From Acidimicrobiia bacterium (GTDB taxonomy: Bacteria; Actinomycetota; Acidimicrobiia; IMCC26256; BP-133), in NCBI GenBank assembly GCA_025934385.1, contig JAICYE010000149.1, positions 1 through 6,040 on the forward strand: a stretch of 6,040 nt of DNA, given 5' to 3'. Positions 5,114-6,040 of this stretch are shown here, piece by piece (within the stretch, counting starts at the first letter, position 1; each line of letters opens with the position of its first letter). A model generated the notes under the pieces. It ran no database searches and was not told where the DNA came from. It worked only from the letters and a program-made list of their open reading frames with translations. Both the position numbers and the translations under genes were made by a program.

Positions 5114-6040
5114 ATGCGTTTCGTGGACGAGTTCCGGGACGCCGAGACGGCCCGGGCGCTGGCCGCCCGGATCGCCTCGCTGTGCGAGCCGGGCCGGCAC
5201 TACAAGTTCATGGAGGTGTGCGGGGGCCACACGCACACCATCTACAAGCACGGCCTCGAGGACTACCTGCCGGAGGCGGTGTCGCTCGTCCACGGCCCGG
5301 GTTGTCCGGTGTGCGTGATCCCCATGGGCCGCCTCGACGACGCCATCGCCATCGCCGAGCGACCCGGCGTCATCATGACGACCTTCGGCGACATGATGCG
5401 CGTCCCCGGCGGGCGCGGGTCGTTCTTCGACTCCAAGGCCAACGGCGCCGACATCCGCATGGTGTACTCGCCGCTCGACTCGCTGAAGATCGCCCGGCAG
5501 AACCCCGACAAGCAGGTCGTGTTCATGGCGATCGGCTTCGAGACGACCGCGCCGAGCACGGCGATGACCGTGCTCCGGGCCAAGGCCGAAGGGATCGACA
5601 ACTTCTCGATCTTCTGCAACCACGTCACGATCATCCCGGCCATCAAGGCGATCCTCGACTCCCCCGACCTGCGGCTCGACGGCTTCCTCGGCCCCGGCCA
5701 CGTGTCGACGGTGATCGGCTGCCGGCCCTACGAGTTCATCCCCGCCCTTCACCAGAAGCCCCTGGTCTGCGCCGGGTTCGAGCCGCTCGACATCCTGGCC
5801 TCGGTGGCCATGCTGCTCGAGCAGCTGGCCGACGGGCGGACGGAGGTCGAGAACCAGTACACCCGGGTCGTCCCCTGGAACGGCAACCCCAAGGCCCTGC
5901 AGGTGATCAACGAGGTCATGGAGCTGCGGCCCTACTTCGAATGGCGCGGCCTCGGCTTCATCTCCCACTCGGCGCTCAAGGTGCGGGAGTCCTACGCCCC
6001 CTTCGACGCCGAAGTCCGCTTCCCCGTCCCGGGCGTCCGG
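5114..6040 (+). CDS. hypD: HypD, Fe(CN)2CO assembly scaffold (3' end beyond window)
   Basis: The open frame from ATG 5114 runs off the window after 309 codons, against about 370 in complete HypD proteins. HypD with HypC holds the iron while CN and CO are attached before transfer to the hydrogenase large subunit. Conserved motifs are present: MRFVDEFRD at the start, CGGHTH at 36-41 (Cys36, counterpart of E. coli Cys41), GPGCPVC at 61-67 (redox-active Cys64/Cys67), AIGFETTAPSTA at 139-150, FCNHV at 167-171 and GPGHVSTVIG further on. The fragment stops at RFPVPGVR, just before the C-terminal cysteines that bind the [4Fe-4S] cluster, so their integrity cannot be judged. The reading frame is uninterrupted. 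hypE would be expected next. Confidence 0.97.
   Translation, partial: MRFVDEFRDAETARALAARIASLCEPGRHYKFMEVCGGHTHTIYKHGLEDYLPEAVSLVHGPGCPVCVIPMGRLDDAIAIAERPGVIMTTFGDMMRVPGGRGSFFDSKANGADIRMVYSPLDSLKIARQNPDKQVVFMAIGFETTAPSTAMTVLRAKAEGIDNFSIFCNHVTIIPAIKAILDSPDLRLDGFLGPGHVSTVIGCRPYEFIPALHQKPLVCAGFEPLDILASVAMLLEQLADGRTEVENQYTRVVPWNGNPKALQVINEVMELRPYFEWRGLGFISHSALKVRESYAPFDAEVRFPVPGVR

Noticed and set aside
4895..5968. 357-residue minus-strand open frame
   Set aside because: It is fully antisense to hypC/hypD, whose motifs are unambiguous; the composition is that of a codon-position shadow.

Overview
The window is a high-GC (roughly 70 % by eye), tightly packed, single-strand stretch of a [NiFe]-hydrogenase operon. 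Every gene I can support is on the + strand. The set is the tail of a hydrogenase large subunit, NifU-like/DUF5947, DUF6084, a long uncharacterised accessory protein, a maturation protease, the DUF6893 microprotein, YceI, a small glycine-zipper protein, HypC and HypD. From memory, this order resembles the 'actinobacterial-type' group 1h (Hhy, high-affinity, atmospheric-H2-oxidising) clusters of Streptomyces, mycobacteria and relatives. The host is therefore most likely an actinomycete or other actinobacterial lineage. That is inferred from gene content, GC and GTG/ATG start usage, since no phylogenetic marker is present.

Layout: 1-84 is the last 27 codons of the large subunit, with part of the second nickel-binding motif and the C-terminal tail that the protease removes. 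85-158 is a short spacer with a strong 12-bp hairpin (114-141). 159-3926 holds four genes joined head to tail by 4-base overlaps: a NifU-like/DUF5947 fusion, DUF6084, a 477-aa protein of unknown function and a HyaD/HycI-type endopeptidase. A fourth 4-base overlap leads into a 34-aa membrane microprotein (3923-4027). A YceI protein without a signal peptide follows after 2 bases, then a 79-aa protein with an N-terminal GxxxGxxxGxxxG zipper (4565-4804). hypC (4804-5076) and hypD (5114 to the window edge, incomplete) close the window; hypE and other hyp genes would be expected beyond it.

How the genes may work together: HypC and HypD assemble and carry the Fe(CN)2CO moiety to the large subunit. 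The protease at 3414-3926 removes the large-subunit tail after nickel insertion. The accessory proteins have no established biochemical role that I know of. By inference, the Cys-rich NifU/DUF5947 protein may act in Fe-S or metal handling or electron transfer. The microprotein, YceI and glycine-zipper protein together look like a membrane/quinone-facing module that could couple a cytoplasmic hydrogenase to the respiratory chain. The most notable points are the fused, motif-degenerate NifU domain, the hairpin between structural and accessory genes, and this small membrane/lipid module. No RNA genes, mobile elements, CRISPR arrays or long repeats were seen, and no gene-free stretch exceeds 75 bases.
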